Below are positions 1 to 8,530 of a DNA stretch of 64,000 nt, piece by piece. Within the stretch, counting starts at the first letter, position 1; every line of letters starts with the position of its first letter. The notes below the pieces were generated by a model. The model made no database searches and had not been told where the DNA came from. It saw only the letters and a program-made list of their open reading frames with translations. The position numbers and the translations under genes are program-made. Source of the DNA: Fischerella muscicola SAG 1427-1 = PCC 73103 (GTDB taxonomy: Bacteria; Cyanobacteriota; Cyanobacteriia; Cyanobacteriales; Nostocaceae); NCBI RefSeq assembly GCF_000317245.1, contig NZ_AJLJ01000205.1:36433-100432 (forward strand), written 5' to 3'.

Positions 1-2
1 AA

Positions 3-512
3 GCAGAAATTAATAACTTACTTGTCAAATACTGTCAGCAGGGTAAACAAGTCGTCCGCCTCAAAAGTGGCGATCCGTTTATTTTTGGTCGTAGTCATTC
101 GGAAATGGCTGCTTTGACCGCCGCAAATTGTGAATTTGAAGTTGTACCAGGAATATCTACAGCTTTAGCAGCACCTCTACTAGCAGGAATTCCCCTGACT
201 GATCCGCTTGTGAGTCGCTGCTTTGCTGTGTTTACTGCTCACGAACCCGATGCTTTAGATTGGGAGGCGCTATCACGACTAGAGACATTAGTGATTTTGA
301 TGGGTGGACAGAACTTACATCAAGTTATCACGCGGTTGCAACAACAGGGGCGCTCGCTATCTACACCAATCGCGATTATTCTCTGGGCAGGAACTAAAAA
401 ACAACAAATTTGGATAGGAACACTCGAAACCATTGTGGAGCAAACCTCAGAAATTTTCCTCTCACCAGTGGTAATTGTAATTGGGGAAGTGGTGGGGTTA
501 CGCAGAAACTAA
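3..512 (+). CDS. cobA: Uroporphyrinogen-III C-methyltransferase (SUMT), 3' part
   Basis: The reading frame is already open at base 3, so the N-terminus lies outside the window and about 170 residues are visible. SUMT uses S-adenosylmethionine to methylate uroporphyrinogen III to precorrin-2, at the branch to sirohaem and cobalamin. The visible part carries the family motif VVRLKSGDPFIFGR followed by VVPGISTALAAPLLAGIPLT, both typical of tetrapyrrole methylases, and ends at a normal TAA. The next gene on the same strand, 54 bases on, is hemD, which makes the substrate; this pairing is common in bacteria. The only plausible alternative is another cobalamin methylase such as CobM or CobI, but the SGDPFIFGR form and the hemD neighbour favour SUMT. 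Confidence 0.93.
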   Translation, partial: AEINNLLVKYCQQGKQVVRLKSGDPFIFGRSHSEMAALTAANCEFEVVPGISTALAAPLLAGIPLTDPLVSRCFAVFTAHEPDALDWEALSRLETLVILMGGQNLHQVITRLQQQGRSLSTPIAIILWAGTKKQQIWIGTLETIVEQTSEIFLSPVVIVIGEVVGLRRN

Positions 513-566
513 CAACCTGAGAATATAGTCTTAGACGATTCCCAGAATGCACTACTCCCAAACACT

Positions 567-1430
567 ATGGCAAGCAACTCCTCTGGCTCTATTGCCGTTC
601 CCACAACTTCCGACTTACCTCTCAACGGTAAAACGATTCTGGTAACACGTTCAGTTGGACAGTCGAGCCAATTTGCAGAACTATTAACAGCAGCAGGCGC
701 TTATGTTGTGGAAATGCCTGCCTTAGAAATTGGCCCGCCTTCTAGTTGGGAAGCTTTAGATCAGGCGATCGCTCAATTATCTGAGTTTGACTGGTTAATT
801 CTCACTTCCAGCAACGGTGTCGGCTACTTCTGCGAACGACTCCTGGCTCAGGGTAAAGACATTCGCGCCTTGTCAGAAGTCAAAATTGCCGCAGTCGGTG
901 AAAAAACTGCCCAAACCCTGAGACACCATTGTTTACAACCTGATTTTATCCCACCAGACTTTGTAGCTGACTCCTTAGTCGAACACTTCCCTGAAGATCT
1001 TACAGGTAAGAAGATTTTATTTCCCAGAGTCGAAACTGGCGGACGAGAAATTTTGATTCGAGAACTCAGCGCCAAAGGTGCAGAAGTTATCGAAGTTCCC
1101 GCTTATCAATCTTGCTGTCCCAAGAGTGTTCCTCCCTCAGCAGAACTAGCTTTACAAAGTGGTACTGTTGATGTGATCACTTTTGCCAGTTCCAAAACAG
1201 TGCAGTTTTTCTCTCAACTGGCAGAAAAAATCTTCTCTGGTCACTCATCAGAAAGTCAATTATCTGTAGTGGCAGATTCTTTAGAAGGAGTTTGTATTGC
1301 TTCTATTGGCCCTCAGACTTCAAACACTTGTCGTTCTCTATTTGGACGCGTAGATGTCGAAGCCCAAGAATATACACTCGAAGGTTTAACACAAGCACTA
1401 ATTCAATGGTCAATGGTCAATGGTCAATAG
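567..1430 (+). CDS. hemD: Uroporphyrinogen-III synthase
   Basis: A 287-residue protein that closes and inverts ring D of hydroxymethylbilane to give uroporphyrinogen III, in the cytoplasm. Support: the N-terminal LNGKTILVTRSVGQ, the segment FDWLILTSSNGVGYF, the second-domain start GKKILFPRVETGGREIL and the VDVITFASSKTVQFF segment, all usual for the weakly conserved HemD fold, plus the position right after cobA. Start is an ATG; about 20 residues precede the first conserved strand. Oddity: the last eight or so codons (QWSMVNGQ) are read from a CAATGGT heptamer array, and the stop codon itself lies in the fourth unit, so the C-terminus has been shaped by an intergenic repeat. Confidence 0.93.
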   Translation: MASNSSGSIAVPTTSDLPLNGKTILVTRSVGQSSQFAELLTAAGAYVVEMPALEIGPPSSWEALDQAIAQLSEFDWLILTSSNGVGYFCERLLAQGKDIRALSEVKIAAVGEKTAQTLRHHCLQPDFIPPDFVADSLVEHFPEDLTGKKILFPRVETGGREILIRELSAKGAEVIEVPAYQSCCPKSVPPSAELALQSGTVDVITFASSKTVQFFSQLAEKIFSGHSSESQLSVVADSLEGVCIASIGPQTSNTCRSLFGRVDVEAQEYTLEGLTQALIQWSMVNGQ

Positions 1431-1431
1431 T
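1404..1431 (+). repeat. Heptamer tandem repeat (CAATGGT x4) at the hemD 3' end
   Basis: Four 7-base units, the first three identical (CAATGGT) and the last CAATAGT. The hemD stop TAG falls in the last unit. Similar heptamers (CAATAGT) recur at about 1601-1622, just before coaE. Such short tandemly repeated repetitive sequences are well known in heterocystous cyanobacteria. Confidence 0.9.
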
Positions 1432-1483
1432 AGACGCGATTATACTCTTGCCTTGAAGCCGCTCTTACCGCATTTGGCTTGGG

Positions 1484-1560
1484 AAAAAGAGGGGAGGCTT
1501 AAAGCCCCCTGATTAATCTGTGGGCCAATTGGATCTCTAATAGAAGCCTCCCCTCTTTTT
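1484..1560. terminator. Long inverted repeat between hemD and coaE, terminator-like
   Basis: The 17-base arm at 1484-1500 (AAAAAGAGGGGAGGCTT) is perfectly complementary to 1544-1560 (AAGCCTCCCCTCTTTTT), with a 43-base loop. The right arm ends in a T run, so transcription leaving hemD could terminate here. The long loop and near-symmetry also fit a small dispersed palindromic repeat rather than a dedicated terminator. Confidence 0.6.
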
Positions 1561-1646
1561 CTTTTATTCGCCTCGTTACGAGCGTCTACGCGTCTGTACA
1601 ATAGTCAATAGTCAATTGTCCAGAGAATAAAATGAATCAATGACTA

Positions 1647-2267
1647 ATGACCAGAAAAATCATTGGCTTAACAGGTGGTATTGCTACAGGCAAGACAACA
1701 GTTGCCAATTACTTGGCAGATGCTTATGATTTGCCAGTTTTGGATGCGGATCTTTATGCTCGACAAGCTGTTTGTGTTGGTTCACCTATTCTCGATGCGA
1801 TCGCCATTCATTACGGTAATCAAATTTTACTACCAAATGGTGATCTCAATCGTCAAAAATTAGGTAAAATCATCTTTCATCATCCTGATGAACGCGCTTG
1901 GGTAGAGAATTTGATTCATCCTTACGTACGCGATCGCTTTTTAGCCGAGATTCAAGCATCTACCGCAAAAATACTAGTATTAGTTGTGCCTTTATTATTT
2001 GAAGCCAAAATGACTGATTTAGTCACAGAAATTTGGGTGGTGTGTTGTTCCCAGCAACAGCAGTTAGCAAGATTAATGCAAAGAAACAATCTCACATTCG
2101 AGCAAGCACAAGCGAGAATTCACAGTCAAATGCCAATCGCAGAAAAAGCCGTTCGTGCTGATATAGTCTTAGATAATTCCTCCACTTTAGAAGCATTGTT
2201 GAAACAAGTTGACCAAGCCATTGGGACAGGAATCAGTGAACAGTTTAATTTGATGACTGATAACTGA
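1647..2267 (+). CDS. coaE: Dephospho-CoA kinase
   Basis: 206 residues, normal for the family. It phosphorylates the ribose 3'-hydroxyl of dephospho-CoA, the last step of coenzyme A synthesis, in the cytoplasm. Seen: the P-loop GLTGGIATGKTTVA near residues 7-20, the DADLYARQ segment that follows strand 2, the NLIHPYVR segment, VVPLLFEAK, and a late QMPIAEK segment where the family has its conserved Q-xx-xxxK patch. The ATG at 1647 puts the P-loop at the usual distance; it lies in an AATGACT/AATGACC heptamer pair. The stop codon also lies in a heptamer array (CTGATAA x3, 2257-2277), so both ends of the gene abut intergenic repeats. Confidence 0.95.
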   Translation: MTRKIIGLTGGIATGKTTVANYLADAYDLPVLDADLYARQAVCVGSPILDAIAIHYGNQILLPNGDLNRQKLGKIIFHHPDERAWVENLIHPYVRDRFLAEIQASTAKILVLVVPLLFEAKMTDLVTEIWVVCCSQQQQLARLMQRNNLTFEQAQARIHSQMPIAEKAVRADIVLDNSSTLEALLKQVDQAIGTGISEQFNLMTDN

Positions 2268-2277
2268 TAACTGATAA
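2257..2277 (+). repeat. Heptamer tandem repeat (CTGATAA x3) containing the coaE stop
   Basis: Three perfect CTGATAA units. The coaE stop TGA (2265-2267) falls in the second unit, and the LysR gene starts 12 bases after the array. Confidence 0.9.
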
Positions 2278-2289
2278 CTTGTCTCCACA

Positions 2290-3183
2290 ATGGAACTACG
2301 ACACCTACGATACTTTGTGACATTAGCTGAGGAATTGCATTTTGGACGGGCGGCGGAACGCTTACACATCGCTCAACCTCCTCTAAGTCAACAAATTCGT
2401 CAGTTAGAGGTAGAGTTGGGTTTTCAATTGTTTCACCGCACCAAAAGAACTGTGCAGTTAACCGCAGCTGGAGAGGTGTTTTTAGGTGAAGTTCAACAAA
2501 TTCTCAAGCAGCTAGAACAAGCGGTGCAATTGGGAAGACAAACCAGTCGTGGTTTAGGAGGACAGGTTGTAGTTGGCTTTGTCAGTTCTGCTGCGTATAA
2601 TATCTTGCCAACTATCCTGCGGACATTTCGTAGTTGCATCCCCGACGTCAATCTTGAATTGCATGAATTGACTACAGATCAACAATTACAATGGTTGCGA
2701 GATAACCGAATTGATGTTGGATTTCTGCGTCCACCGGTAGAAGAAGATATATTTTGTTGGGAAGTTATTTTTTACGAATCCTTAGTGGTAGCGTTACCAG
2801 AAACCCATGCACTAGCTAATCAATCGAGTGTATCGCTGTTTTCACTCCAAGGTGAACCCTTCATTTTATTTCCTCGTCCTTTAGCTCCTGGAGTGTACGA
2901 CTCAATTATTAGTTTTTGCCAGCAAGCCAATTTTAGTCCTATGGTTGCCCAAGAAGCAATTCAGATGCAAACAATTGTGAGTTTAGTTGCAGCAGAGATG
3001 GGTGTGGCGATCGTACCGGAATCACTGCAACATTTGCAAAGAACTGGGGTGATTTATAAACCAATGCAAGAACCTACACCCAAGGTAGCGCTGGCGATGA
3101 TTTGGCGACGCGACAATACATCTGCAACGGTGCAGAGGTTTTTGGAAATAGTCAGACAAGTTGCTGTTGCTTGGAAAGAATAA
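2290..3183 (+). CDS. LysR-family transcriptional regulator
   Basis: 297 residues, standard LTTR length. Residues 1-60 form the winged helix-turn-helix (MELRHLRYFVTLAEELHFGRAAERLH, then the recognition stretch QPPLSQQIRQLE). The rest is the two-lobed periplasmic-binding-protein-like effector domain, beginning QVVVGFVSSAAYNILP. The N-terminal style and the DVGFLRPP / VALPETHAL segments resemble the BenM/CatR branch, whose members sense aromatic or small-acid effectors, but no effector can be read from sequence. It starts 23 bases after coaE on the same strand. No divergent target gene is adjacent, so its regulon is unknown. Confidence 0.92.
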   Translation: MELRHLRYFVTLAEELHFGRAAERLHIAQPPLSQQIRQLEVELGFQLFHRTKRTVQLTAAGEVFLGEVQQILKQLEQAVQLGRQTSRGLGGQVVVGFVSSAAYNILPTILRTFRSCIPDVNLELHELTTDQQLQWLRDNRIDVGFLRPPVEEDIFCWEVIFYESLVVALPETHALANQSSVSLFSLQGEPFILFPRPLAPGVYDSIISFCQQANFSPMVAQEAIQMQTIVSLVAAEMGVAIVPESLQHLQRTGVIYKPMQEPTPKVALAMIWRRDNTSATVQRFLEIVRQVAVAWKE

Positions 3184-3298
3184 GGCGATCGCTCTTATCG
3201 ACTTAAGTATAAACTGCGTAGCAGCCTACTACATAAAGTGTCAATTAGTAGCAGATGACACTGGTTTTAGCATAATTACGACTTTCAGGTTTTGGTTT

Positions 3299-3466
3299 TA
3301 GAGACGATTTATAAAGTAAACCTTAAATTGTAGGGTGCGTTATAGCAACGCTTAACGCACCGAGAAAGATGGTGCGTTACGGCTAATCTTAACTCTCTCA
3401 AACTCCAAAATCCTTGCATAGCCGTAACACACCCTACTTAATATTTACTTTATAAATAAGCTCTTA
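3299..3466. mobile_element. MITE-like element, copy A (168 bp)
   Basis: The ends are inverted repeats: GATTTATAAAGTAAA inside the left end matches TTTACTTTATAAATAAG at the right, and the similarity continues inward through GTAGGGTGCGTTA / TAACACACCCTAC. The element is bounded by TTA on both sides (3298-3300 and 3464-3466), fitting a TA or TTA target duplication as made by IS630/Tc1-mariner-type transposases. It contains no ORF, so it would be non-autonomous. A base-for-base identical 168-bp copy occurs at 49791-49958, and a shortened relic at 13589-13675. Here it interrupts the 3' end of an antitoxin gene. Confidence 0.85.
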
Positions 3467-3749
3467 CTATGATTTCTACATCGTTACCTAATGCATTTAA
3501 AAAATAGATTAATCTCTCTGTTGAAAAACCTGCTAATCTACCCCTACTTAATGCTGAAATTTTTGGTTGATCAATACCTCAAATTTCGGCTGCTTCAGTT
3601 TGAGTTAATTTTCTGAAGTTAATAGTTTCGCTGATTTTACGTGCTAGATCAGCTTTTATTAATCTTTCTTCAGGATTAGATAGTCCTAAATCTGCTAAAT
3701 CTGCAAATACATTACCACTACCGACATGTACTCTATTATCTTCAGTCAT
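3450..3749 (-). pseudogene. XRE-family antitoxin, broken by a nonsense codon and a MITE
   Basis: Reading on the minus strand from ATG at 3749 gives MTEDNRVHVGSGNVFADLGL, then a helix-turn-helix region with LTQTEAAEI-stop-GIDQPKISALSRGRL. Codon 57 (3579-3581) is TGA where the family normally has a hydrophobic residue such as Leu (TTA to TGA is one change). The frame then stays open through STERLIYFLNALGNDVEII until it enters the right end of the MITE-like element and stops at 3450. This looks like a HigA2-type antitoxin inactivated twice. The ATG overlaps the toxin remnant stop by ATGA, the usual toxin-first arrangement. Confidence 0.8.
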
Positions 3750-3936
3750 GTCATTTCTCCTTCGATTTTAGTTTGCTCTAAATAATCTTCTTGTGCCTTT
3801 TTAAGTCTCTTTTTTATAAGTTTAACATCTTGTTGTGATGTTCTATACCATGTTTAGATTTTTTTTGAAAAGCATGTAAATTTTCTCGAACCACAAAACC
3901 AGATAGTAAAATAATTGACTCTCGCCAGTTATCTTG
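3746..3936 (-). pseudogene. Phage-Gp49/HigB-like toxin remnant
   Basis: Minus-strand sequence upstream of the antitoxin encodes NWRESIILLSGFVVRENLHAF and then KKSKHGIE in one frame, and SQQDVKLIKKRLKKAQEDYL in the next frame, ending with a TGA that overlaps the antitoxin ATG. The content matches the C-terminal half of Gp49-like (HigB-type) toxins. A frameshift near the KHGIE segment splits it and an in-frame stop lies just upstream of the preserved part, so the N-terminal half is lost. It is a fossil toxin-antitoxin locus. Confidence 0.72.
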
Positions 3937-4023
3937 AATTTAATTTGTACTGACTTACTGAAACTTGCATATATTAAAGACGCAAAGAACTATATCTCTC
4001 CGCGTCCCTCTGCATTCTAACTG

Positions 4024-5211
4024 CTACCAAACTACGAGCGATCGCTCATGTACCACTCGCTCATACACCTGTTCTGTTTGCTTACCTAATTTCGGCCAGC
4101 TAAAGCGTCTTTCTAAATCTTCGTAAGCATTATCAGTCAGCCATTGTCGGTATCCGGGGTTTTTTAGCACTTCTAAAATTCCCCACGCTAGAGAATCAGG
4201 ATTATTAGTATAAGTAATAATGCCTGTTCTTGTATGTTGTACTACTTCAGGAAAACCACCAGTATCAGATACAACTACCGGTACACGAGAAGCAAAGCTT
4301 TCTAACGCCACGATTCCAAAGGGTTCGTAAAGACTGGGGAAAACAGCACAGTCAGCGATAGTTTGAAATTTATCTAAGTATTCATCAGACATAAAGCCTG
4401 TGAAATAACATTTATCCCAAATACCTGTATCCCAAGCTTGTTTTTTGAGATGATCAGTATTGCCGCCACCAATAATCACAAATTTAACATAACCACCCAT
4501 TTCCCACAAAACTTTAGGAGCCGCAGCTAGCAGCGAAGATACACCCTTTTCGTAAGTCATGCGACCGACATAATAAACAATTTTTTCGTCATCTTCAGCA
4601 AACTGCCGACGAAAGTCTAAGGCATGAAAATCTTCGTGATGGCGTTTCTTTTCTGGACGAATACCGTTATAAATAACGTCAATTTTATCCCAAGGACTGT
4701 GTAACGCTCGTTCTACTTCCCGGCGCATGTAGTCGGTACAGACGATCACTCGCCAAGCGTTGTAAGCTAATAGTTCTTCTTTACCACTTATATAACGTTG
4801 GGTATCAGTATAAATACCATTGTAGCGTCCGTATTCAGTAGCGTGGATTGTAGCAACCAAGGGAACTTTAAAGGTATGCTTGAGAGCGATCGCTGCATCT
4901 GCCACTAACCAATCATGAGCATGGATGATATCAAAAGGGCCTTCCTCACCGATCAATTTTCCGCCATGACTACCCATACTCTGGTTCATGTTTACTACCC
5001 AGTGGAAAAAGTCGTTCCCACCAGCTACAGGAATCCGATGCACCGACATCCCTTCCACTAATTCATACATGGGTGCATGACCAAATTCTGGTGTGATCAG
5101 ATGAACTTCATGTCCTAACTTAACGAGTTCTGGGTACAACTCTGAGACATGACGCGCAATTCCACCAACAATACGGGGCGGAAATTCCCAACTCAGCACT
5201 AGTATTTTCAT
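4024..5211 (-). CDS. GT4-type glycosyltransferase (glycogen-synthase-like)
   Basis: About 395 residues. The N-terminal Rossmann half opens MKILVLSWEFPPRIVGGIAR, the acceptor-side glycine-rich turn seen in GT4 and in archaeal glycogen synthases; FDIIHAHDWL follows. The C-terminal donor-binding half has YYVGRMTYEKGV and the E-x7-E signature EPFGIVALE. It should transfer a sugar from a nucleotide sugar at the inner membrane or in the cytoplasm; the acceptor cannot be read. An ATG at 5211 is preferred over a TTG three codons earlier because MKILVLSWE is the typical family start. It lies downstream of the DUF2079 membrane protein on the same strand (181-base gap with heptamer repeats), so a shared role in glycan or envelope synthesis is possible. 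Confidence 0.85.
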   Translation of the reverse strand: MKILVLSWEFPPRIVGGIARHVSELYPELVKLGHEVHLITPEFGHAPMYELVEGMSVHRIPVAGGNDFFHWVVNMNQSMGSHGGKLIGEEGPFDIIHAHDWLVADAAIALKHTFKVPLVATIHATEYGRYNGIYTDTQRYISGKEELLAYNAWRVIVCTDYMRREVERALHSPWDKIDVIYNGIRPEKKRHHEDFHALDFRRQFAEDDEKIVYYVGRMTYEKGVSSLLAAAPKVLWEMGGYVKFVIIGGGNTDHLKKQAWDTGIWDKCYFTGFMSDEYLDKFQTIADCAVFPSLYEPFGIVALESFASRVPVVVSDTGGFPEVVQHTRTGIITYTNNPDSLAWGILEVLKNPGYRQWLTDNAYEDLERRFSWPKLGKQTEQVYERVVHERSLVVW

Positions 5212-5392
5212 TGGATGCAATCCCCCAAGCCTTTACATTTCTCTAAAATTATTAACTTATCTAAATTTAAAAACTTGCTTCTGGTAATAAGTTTTTTTCC
5301 TCTAAAATTTGTCATTGGTCAATGGTCAATGGTTGGTTTTTCTCCCGTGTCCTCCTTGTCCCTGCTCCCTGATCACCGATTCCCGATCCCTT

Positions 5393-7030
5393 TTACCCTT
5401 TCACCAAATCTTGCTGGAATTGTAACCAAGCTGCTGTTGCTTGTGTGTCCGAACTGGCAGCTTTTTTTAAAAGAATGACGCCATTTTGAAAGCTGATGAT
5501 TCCATATTCGCGATTATTGGTGAGCTGGTCAATCAGTGGTACTAAATCTTTTAATAAACGGCGATCGCTTTTAAATGCAGCTTGATATTTTTGCAATTGC
5601 CAAAGATCAGCGATCGCATAATCTACTTTGATCACTTCTTGAGCATCATTACGGAGTTCTAAAGCAGGTAAACGCAGGATTTCTCGCCGACTAGAAAGAT
5701 GGGGAACCAAATAAGTTGTTGCAGATACACTAGCATCAGAGGGAATTTGTGCCAGCAAGGGACGTATCTGATTTACATGCTGCCATTGTTGTGGCAATGA
5801 CACATATACTAGTGGTCTGATTGAATCAGGAATCAGAAAGTAAAAAGTGCGATTTGGGTTAGATGTGAAGCTAAAAAACAAAGACAGACAAATACAACCT
5901 ATCCACAAGCGGCGAAATGAAGGTTTGAATTTTTGCTGACGCTGTGACCACCAGAGAATAGAGCCGTAAAATAATCCTGGGACTACAGCTAAGGCATAAC
6001 GAATTGTAATTGAAAGAACAGATTCACCCCGGCTAATAAATAATTGCAACAATGGAAAGCCAGCTATCATCCAAGAACCAGGCGCAACAGCAGGTACAAA
6101 CGCTAAAGGCAACCACTGTCCGAGTAAATACTTAATTGTTCCATCTACAGGTGTGACTAATTCGACTAAAAACTGCACAGGGTTACTAATCATGCCCCGA
6201 ATAATATCTAAAGTCGAACCTTCATCACCATCAATATATTGTCCAAATCGTTCGATCGCAAATCGACGTGAAGCATCTTCAGAAAACAGAGGCATGATTT
6301 TATTAGTCAGCACCAATATGTAACCAAAACTGAGGATACACACAGCAACGCCAGCGCGGGGGAAGCGTTGACTCAAAATCATGTAAATTCCCACTCCGAA
6401 TAATCCAATCCCAGCATCTTCCCGGACAGCTAAAATCAAAACTGCCATCAACCAAAATAACCACCACCAGCGTTTTTCCATTGCGAGCAGCAGGGTAAAT
6501 ACAAACAGAGGAATCTGGCAAATGTCGTGAAAGTTACTTAAAGTTGGGCCGATCACCGCATTTGCACCGTAAAAGCTGGCGGTAATCATGACTGCTAATC
6601 GTGGTTGGAGATATTGCCTTGCAAGTACGTACAATACTAAACCCGCTGCTGTAATGAGTGTGACTTGCAAAACAGTCAAAGTCGCCGGAGAGGGAAACAA
6701 AGCGTAAATTGGTAGCCACAGCAACAACGCTGGCGTAAAGTGTTGACCCAGGCGATGATAATATACTGTGGGAAATTCGCCCGCATGAACTACATTAGTA
6801 GAAAGACTAGAAGAAAGAGAACTTTGAAAAAAGCGACCATGCAGATTATTCCAAAAAACTTGGTTAAAAATGCCTTGGTCGAAGGAAGCGTAAAAAGTAT
6901 AGTAGCGGTGCAGGGTAAATAACAGACACAGGAAAAAAAAGATTCCTGCCAATAGCAAAACATTTTTACTGGCATTACCTGCCTCTAATTTAAAGATTTT
7001 TGGCAGCTTTTCTTGCATTTTTAACCACAT
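5393..7030 (-). CDS. DUF2079 polytopic membrane protein
   Basis: 545 residues with many hydrophobic segments, about ten predicted helices. The N-terminal part holds the DUF2079 hallmarks: YYTFYASFDQGIFNQVFW, HRLGQHFTPALLLWLPIY, NFHDICQIPLFVF and LAVREDAGIGLFGVGIYMI. DUF2079 proteins resemble polyprenyl-phosphate-dependent glycosyltransferases of the GT-C fold in topology, but no reaction has been shown. The final 150 residues are soluble. It is followed by the GT4 gene on the same strand. The C-terminus (QQDLVKG) ends beside tandem repeats rich in CCCTG-type units. Confidence 0.82.
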   Translation of the reverse strand: MWLKMQEKLPKIFKLEAGNASKNVLLLAGIFFFLCLLFTLHRYYTFYASFDQGIFNQVFWNNLHGRFFQSSLSSSLSTNVVHAGEFPTVYYHRLGQHFTPALLLWLPIYALFPSPATLTVLQVTLITAAGLVLYVLARQYLQPRLAVMITASFYGANAVIGPTLSNFHDICQIPLFVFTLLLAMEKRWWWLFWLMAVLILAVREDAGIGLFGVGIYMILSQRFPRAGVAVCILSFGYILVLTNKIMPLFSEDASRRFAIERFGQYIDGDEGSTLDIIRGMISNPVQFLVELVTPVDGTIKYLLGQWLPLAFVPAVAPGSWMIAGFPLLQLFISRGESVLSITIRYALAVVPGLFYGSILWWSQRQQKFKPSFRRLWIGCICLSLFFSFTSNPNRTFYFLIPDSIRPLVYVSLPQQWQHVNQIRPLLAQIPSDASVSATTYLVPHLSSRREILRLPALELRNDAQEVIKVDYAIADLWQLQKYQAAFKSDRRLLKDLVPLIDQLTNNREYGIISFQNGVILLKKAASSDTQATAAWLQFQQDLVKG

Positions 7031-7271
7031 CTAAGGATAAATAATCAAGGCTTTCTGTATGCCCTATGGCGATCGCATTAAAAAAGAATACAGGATAAAC
7101 GAGCAAAAATATCTACTTCCCCCTTCTGCTTTCTTTGTTATCCCTTTCTCTTTCACACTTTATTGGAGAATAATTAGTACATTGGTCATTGGTCACTAGT
7201 TATTCTCCCTGTCCTTTGTTCTCCCACACTCCCCACACTCCCTTGTCCCCGATCCTCTATCCCCTATTATT

Positions 7272-8141
7272 GTGTTTGGTTTCCTCAATCTCAACAAACC
7301 ATTTGATTGGACTTCTCATGACTGCGTGGCGAAGACGCGAAAGCTGGTGCGTCTCAAGCGAGTCGGACATGCTGGTACTCTCGACCCAGCAGCAACAGGT
7401 GTGTTACCAATTGCACTGGGTAAAGCTACGCGTTTATTACAATATCTTCCTGGTGAAAAAGCTTATCGAGCTACTATTCGGCTTGGTGTACGTACCACAA
7501 CTGATGATTTACAAGGAGAAATTATTACAAAGCAACCAGTTACAAATTTAACTGTAGAAACAGTAGAAACTGCACTCCAAAAATTTCAAGGCAAAATTGA
7601 GCAAATTCCACCGAGTTACAGCGCCATACAAGTGGAGGGAAAGCGTTTATATGAATTAGCACGCAAGGGTGAAAGTGTGGAAGCACCAGTGCGAACGGTA
7701 GAAGTATTCAAAATAGAAATTTTAGACTGGCGAGAAGGGGAATTTCCAGAAATAGATGTGGCGATCGCCTGTGGTACGGGAACATATATTAGAGCGATCG
7801 CTCGTGATTTGGGTACAGTATTAGAAACTGGTGGTACTCTCGCCGCTTTGCAACGCACCGTTAGCAGTGGTTTTATACTAGAAAATAGCTTGACATTTAC
7901 CGAATTAGAAACACAACTACAAGCCGAAACTTTTCAACCCCTTCCCCCCGACCTAGCTTTGCAGCATTTACCCTCTGTCAGCTTAAGCGCACCAGCAGAT
8001 CAAAAATGGTGTCAAGGTCAGAAAATTGCTTTTGAAAATAATTCTTCACGAATATTGCGAGTTTACTCAGAAGATAGACGCTTTTTAGGAATTGGACACA
8101 CAAAGGATGATTTATTGGTTCCTCTGCTTGTTTTAGTTTGA
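7272..8141 (+). CDS. truB: tRNA pseudouridine(55) synthase TruB
   Basis: 289 residues. It makes pseudouridine 55 in the T loop of tRNAs. Seen: [16 protein letters not shown], then [23 protein letters not shown] with the catalytic Asp at residue 38, and [18 protein letters not shown], followed by [15 protein letters not shown]; all are family signatures in the expected order. The start is GTG (7272); no better ATG lies upstream of the conserved FGFLNLNKP. The C-terminal 70 residues are the less conserved cyanobacterial-type tail. The upstream region holds heptamer-like and CCCC(A/T)CACTC stretches and no clear promoter. Confidence 0.96.
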   Translation: MFGFLNLNKPFDWTSHDCVAKTRKLVRLKRVGHAGTLDPAATGVLPIALGKATRLLQYLPGEKAYRATIRLGVRTTTDDLQGEIITKQPVTNLTVETVETALQKFQGKIEQIPPSYSAIQVEGKRLYELARKGESVEAPVRTVEVFKIEILDWREGEFPEIDVAIACGTGTYIRAIARDLGTVLETGGTLAALQRTVSSGFILENSLTFTELETQLQAETFQPLPPDLALQHLPSVSLSAPADQKWCQGQKIAFENNSSRILRVYSEDRRFLGIGHTKDDLLVPLLVLV

Positions 8142-8530
8142 ACATTCATCTCTTGCACTAACTTTTCGTCCCGCCAAGGAATAAATTAAACTTTACAATA
8201 TATCCCAGTTTTGCACATATCTTGACTGATACTCTGGAAGTCTCTAAATGATATTGTAGGAACAGACTGTGATTAATTAGACCCTATATTGTTGAGCTTG
8301 TTTATTCCTCTACATGAGAAAATACGGTTGTGCGTACAAGTGTAAGAGAAAGCAAGCAAGAGAAAACAATGGTAAACCAGCATGGAGAAGAAATCGCGAT
8401 CGCAGATTTACTTTGAAATAGATGTTGAAGTGGTTTATTAAACACAGTACTTTTGATTTTGTCAGTTTTCAAAAGTAAATCTTTTTTTAAAACTCAAATA
8501 AAAATCTTATATATCTATTCAGGATGAAGA
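8142..8530. other. Intergenic region, no gene seen
   Basis: 389 bases, AT-rich toward the right. One HIP1-type GCGATCGC occurs near 8396. No RNA gene, tandem array or convincing inverted repeat was seen. It presumably carries the promoter of the following ATPase gene. Confidence 0.5.

Noticed and set aside
5215..5478. 87-codon ORF overlapping the DUF2079 gene end
   Set aside because: Mostly heptamer-derived sequence and antisense to a real gene.
7189..7551. 120-codon ORF overlapping truB
   Set aside because: Different frame over the strongly conserved truB; its first part is repeat DNA.
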